Shown: in pieces, positions 4,196 to 6,329 of the stretch
How positions within the stretch are numbered: the stretch's first letter is position 1
Layout of the letters: each line of letters begins with the position of its first letter
Assembly (NCBI GenBank): GCA_902778205.1
Contig: CACYWX010000193.1
Coordinates: forward strand, 1-6,329
From: an uncultured Ruminococcus sp.
GTDB lineage: Bacteria; Bacillota; Clostridia; Oscillospirales; CAG-272
Length of the DNA: 6,329 nt
Direction: 5' to 3'
Notes under the pieces: generated by a model
The model's database searches: none
The model's input: the letters and a program-made list of their open reading frames with translations, nothing else
Told to the model about the DNA's origin: nothing
Translations under genes and position numbers: made by a program

Positions 4196-6329
4196 ATGAA
4201 AAGACGAATTCTCACCGCGGCGCTGGCAGCCCTGATGATCGCGGGTTCCGCCGTTTCGGTCGGCGCGAAAACCTACGACGACGTGAAGGACGACAGCCGG
4301 GGAGCCGCGGAGATTTCCATGCTGTCCGATATCGGCGTCATCAAGGGAACGTCGGAGGGAGAGTTCTCCCCGGACGAGCTGGTGAGCCGGGAGCAGATGG
4401 CGTCCCTTCTGTTCCGCCTGATGCTGGGCCGGGACGACGCCGGACGGAAAAACACCACCCGCTTCGAGGACCTGTACGAGCCCTATTATAACGGAGCGAT
4501 CTCGTGGGCCAACGCATCCGGCTATATCCGGGGCACGTCGGAGAAGACCTTCGATCCCCGCGGCGGCATCACCAAGCAGGACGCCATGACCATGCTGGTC
4601 CGCGCCCTGGGTCAGGAGAACTCCTCCATGAACGCCGGATATCCCTGGTCCTACATCAATCAGGCCGTGCGCATGGGCCTGGACCGGAATCTGGAGGACG
4701 TCCGGTATACCGACACCCTCACCCGGGCCGAGTGCGCCGTGATCCTGGCCAACGCCCTGACCGCCGACATGCTGGTGGTACGGAACGCTCCCAACGGCGC
4801 GGCGGTCACCGAAGCCACCACCGTCATTGAGGAGGTGTTCGGCTACGAGATGACCGAAGCCGTGCTTGTGGCCACCAACCACTACGCCATGGAAGGCGAT
4901 CCGGTGGTCAAGACCGGATTTGCGGCCTTCCGGACGGCAGACGGAAAACGGTTGGTCGCGGACGCTGCCGGAACGGGCATTGCCGACGCGGACGAGCATC
5001 TGGGCGAGACCTTCCGCCTGGTCATGAAGAACGGAAACGGCGTGGAAACCATCCTGTCCGCCGTGCCCGCCTCCGAGCGCGAAACCTACGGCTCGCTCAC
5101 GATCGAAAAGGGCAAGGTGAAGCTGGGCGGCGAGACCTATACCCTGGTGGAGAAGTACTCCGACGCTCTGTCCACCAACGACAGCGAGCTGATCCTCCGG
5201 GCCTACGGTGAGGACGGCAGGCTCCGCACCGTGAAGGACGTGGACGAGCTGAAAAAGCTCCTGGGCTTCTACCGCGTGGACGTGGTGAAGAGCGCGTCCG
5301 GGGCCTCCGCCCTGCTGATGCCTCTCTCCCTGGGCAGACTGGACATCGACGACGACGGAAGGATCAACCTGGCGGACAACGAGAAGAACTACACCCTGGT
5401 GAATCCCGAGGGCGCCGTGAACGGCGAGTATGTTCTGTACTACAACAATAAATCCTCCCGCCGCCTGATCATCGCGGACGTCTGCTCCGTGGTGTCCGGC
5501 ACCGTCAACCGCCTGACCTCCGGAACGGTCCGCATCGGCGAGGAGACCTACGATCTGGGCTGCGCCGGAGCCGGCATTCTCCCGGATCAGATCGCAGAGA
5601 AGCTCACCTTGGGCCGCACCGCAACGGTGGTGCTGGAGCAGGGAGCGGCCGTTGCCGTGGTGGAGGGCGTCGTGACCGCCAGGGACAGCCGGTATCTTAC
5701 CGCCCTGACCGACGCCTTCCGGGTCTACATGGACGGCAGATTCGGCTATGTGATGACCGCCTTCCTCGACGGACGCGAGCAGAACATCGCCGTGAAGAAC
5801 GCGGACGCCAAGGCCGGCGAGGTGTACCGGTATCTGGAAACCGACGGCCTCTACACCCTCATCCCGGCGGAAAGCAGGGACGGCATCCTCATTTCCGGTT
5901 CCCGCGCCTTCATTCAGAAGGACAAGGGGCTGGACGAGATCGCCCTGGTGATCCGCTCCGCGAAGAACGCCTCCCTGGTGCAGGTGGGACGGAACACCTT
6001 CGCCCTGAACGCGGGTGACTCCGAGCTTCTCACCTCCGTGCCCGGGCTGAATACCGTCACCTTCATCGCGGACGCCGACTCCATCGCCGCCGTCTGCTCC
6101 GACGACGCCTGGACCGAAAAGCACGGCGCGGCTATCGGCGAGATCCGCATCGAGGACGGCGCATCCGTCACGGCGGTCTTTGACAACGAGGTCGGCTCCG
6201 TGGAAACCCTGAAGTACCTGTCCATCAATAACGGCGCCTTCGGTTCCTACTCTCCCGACGCCTCCGCGGTCCGCATCCTGGCCCTGAACGGCAGAGTGTA
6301 CGAGGACGGCAGGACGCTGGCGGAATACA
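4196..6329 (+). CDS. Secreted S-layer homology (SLH) domain protein, 3' truncated by window
   Basis: The frame is open from 4196 to the window end (711 codons), so the C-terminus is missing. Residues 1-24 are a signal peptide (KRR, hydrophobic core, V-G-A cleavage site). Three SLH domains follow: about 26-79 (YDDVKD...IGVIKGTSEGEFSPDELVSREQMASLL), 89-140 (FEDLYEPYY...SGYIRGTSEKTFDPRGGITKQDAM) and about 145-191 (the least typical, ending LTRAECAVILANAL). Such domains bind pyruvylated secondary wall polymer and hold the protein on the cell surface. The remaining 520 or so residues are unassigned, rich in short beta-strand patterns with recurring motifs near 306-317 (GKVKLGGETYTL), 443-453 (GTVRIGEETYDL) and 594-604 (LVQVGRNTFAL). 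A dockerin-like Ca loop sequence occurs at 383-394. A strong promoter and ribosome binding site suggest high expression, and the upstream half-site array suggests control. It may be a structural S-layer or surface protein; no enzyme motif was seen. Confidence 0.9.
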   Translation, partial: MKRRILTAALAALMIAGSAVSVGAKTYDDVKDDSRGAAEISMLSDIGVIKGTSEGEFSPDELVSREQMASLLFRLMLGRDDAGRKNTTRFEDLYEPYYNGAISWANASGYIRGTSEKTFDPRGGITKQDAMTMLVRALGQENSSMNAGYPWSYINQAVRMGLDRNLEDVRYTDTLTRAECAVILANALTADMLVVRNAPNGAAVTEATTVIEEVFGYEMTEAVLVATNHYAMEGDPVVKTGFAAFRTADGKRLVADAAGTGIADADEHLGETFRLVMKNGNGVETILSAVPASERETYGSLTIEKGKVKLGGETYTLVEKYSDALSTNDSELILRAYGEDGRLRTVKDVDELKKLLGFYRVDVVKSASGASALLMPLSLGRLDIDDDGRINLADNEKNYTLVNPEGAVNGEYVLYYNNKSSRRLIIADVCSVVSGTVNRLTSGTVRIGEETYDLGCAGAGILPDQIAEKLTLGRTATVVLEQGAAVAVVEGVVTARDSRYLTALTDAFRVYMDGRFGYVMTAFLDGREQNIAVKNADAKAGEVYRYLETDGLYTLIPAESRDGILISGSRAFIQKDKGLDEIALVIRSAKNASLVQVGRNTFALNAGDSELLTSVPGLNTVTFIADADSIAAVCSDDAWTEKHGAAIGEIRIEDGASVTAVFDNEVGSVETLKYLSINNGAFGSYSPDASAVRILALNGRVYEDGRTLAEY

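Noticed and set aside
4078..4491. 137-codon plus-strand frame beginning ahead of the SLH gene
   Set aside because: It starts inside the operator/promoter region and runs out of frame through the SLH coding sequence; no ribosome binding site.
4109..6124. 671-codon open frame on the minus strand
   Set aside because: It lies wholly antisense to the SLH protein gene. Its His/Gly/Val-rich composition is typical of the shadow of a GC-rich coding strand, and it has no domain pattern or ribosome binding site.

Overview
This window looks like chromosomal DNA from a GC-rich, endospore-forming member of the Clostridia. An Oscillospiraceae-like gut or rumen bacterium is my best guess. The reasoning is gene order (mazG, rqcP/yabO, yabP, yabQ, divIC, the order known from Bacillus and many Clostridia), the presence of the sporulation genes yabP and yabQ, strong AGGAGG-type ribosome binding sites, and an S-layer-homology protein. 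All genes are on the + strand. No tRNA, rRNA, CRISPR array or mobile element was seen.

Region 1 (1-2033) is the conserved cluster. It holds the C-terminal part of a MazG pyrophosphohydrolase (cut by the window start), the S4-domain ribosome-quality-control protein RqcP, the sporulation proteins YabP and YabQ, and a DivIC/FtsB-type septum protein that begins with TTG overlapping the yabQ stop. A plausible mother-cell sigma factor (sigma-E/K type) promoter precedes yabP. A near-consensus sigma-A promoter lies inside the start of yabQ and may give divIC vegetative expression independent of the sporulation genes. A 12-bp hairpin with a T-rich tail follows divIC.

Region 2 (2124-3902) encodes a 592-residue membrane-anchored protein: one N-terminal membrane segment, a long coiled coil, a Pro/Glu-rich spacer, and a penicillin-binding/class A beta-lactamase-like serine hydrolase domain. 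The SxxK and SDN motifs are intact, KTG is replaced by KYG, and the omega-loop glutamate appears to be missing. It is therefore probably a cell-wall protein rather than a resistance enzyme. A clear intrinsic terminator follows it.

Region 3 (3903-4195) is an unusually structured, partly AT-rich intergenic region. It contains the terminator, a 14-bp perfect inverted repeat, an array of four TGMAACA-like half-sites arranged with dyad symmetry, a TGCATATGCA palindrome, and a strong sigma-A promoter (TTGACT-17-TATCAT). Region 4 (4196 to the window end) is a secreted protein with a signal peptide and three N-terminal SLH domains, followed by a long, repetitive, probably beta-rich region that I cannot assign. 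The gene continues past the window.

The most interesting unexplained signal is the multi-half-site operator-like array directly upstream of the SLH gene promoter.
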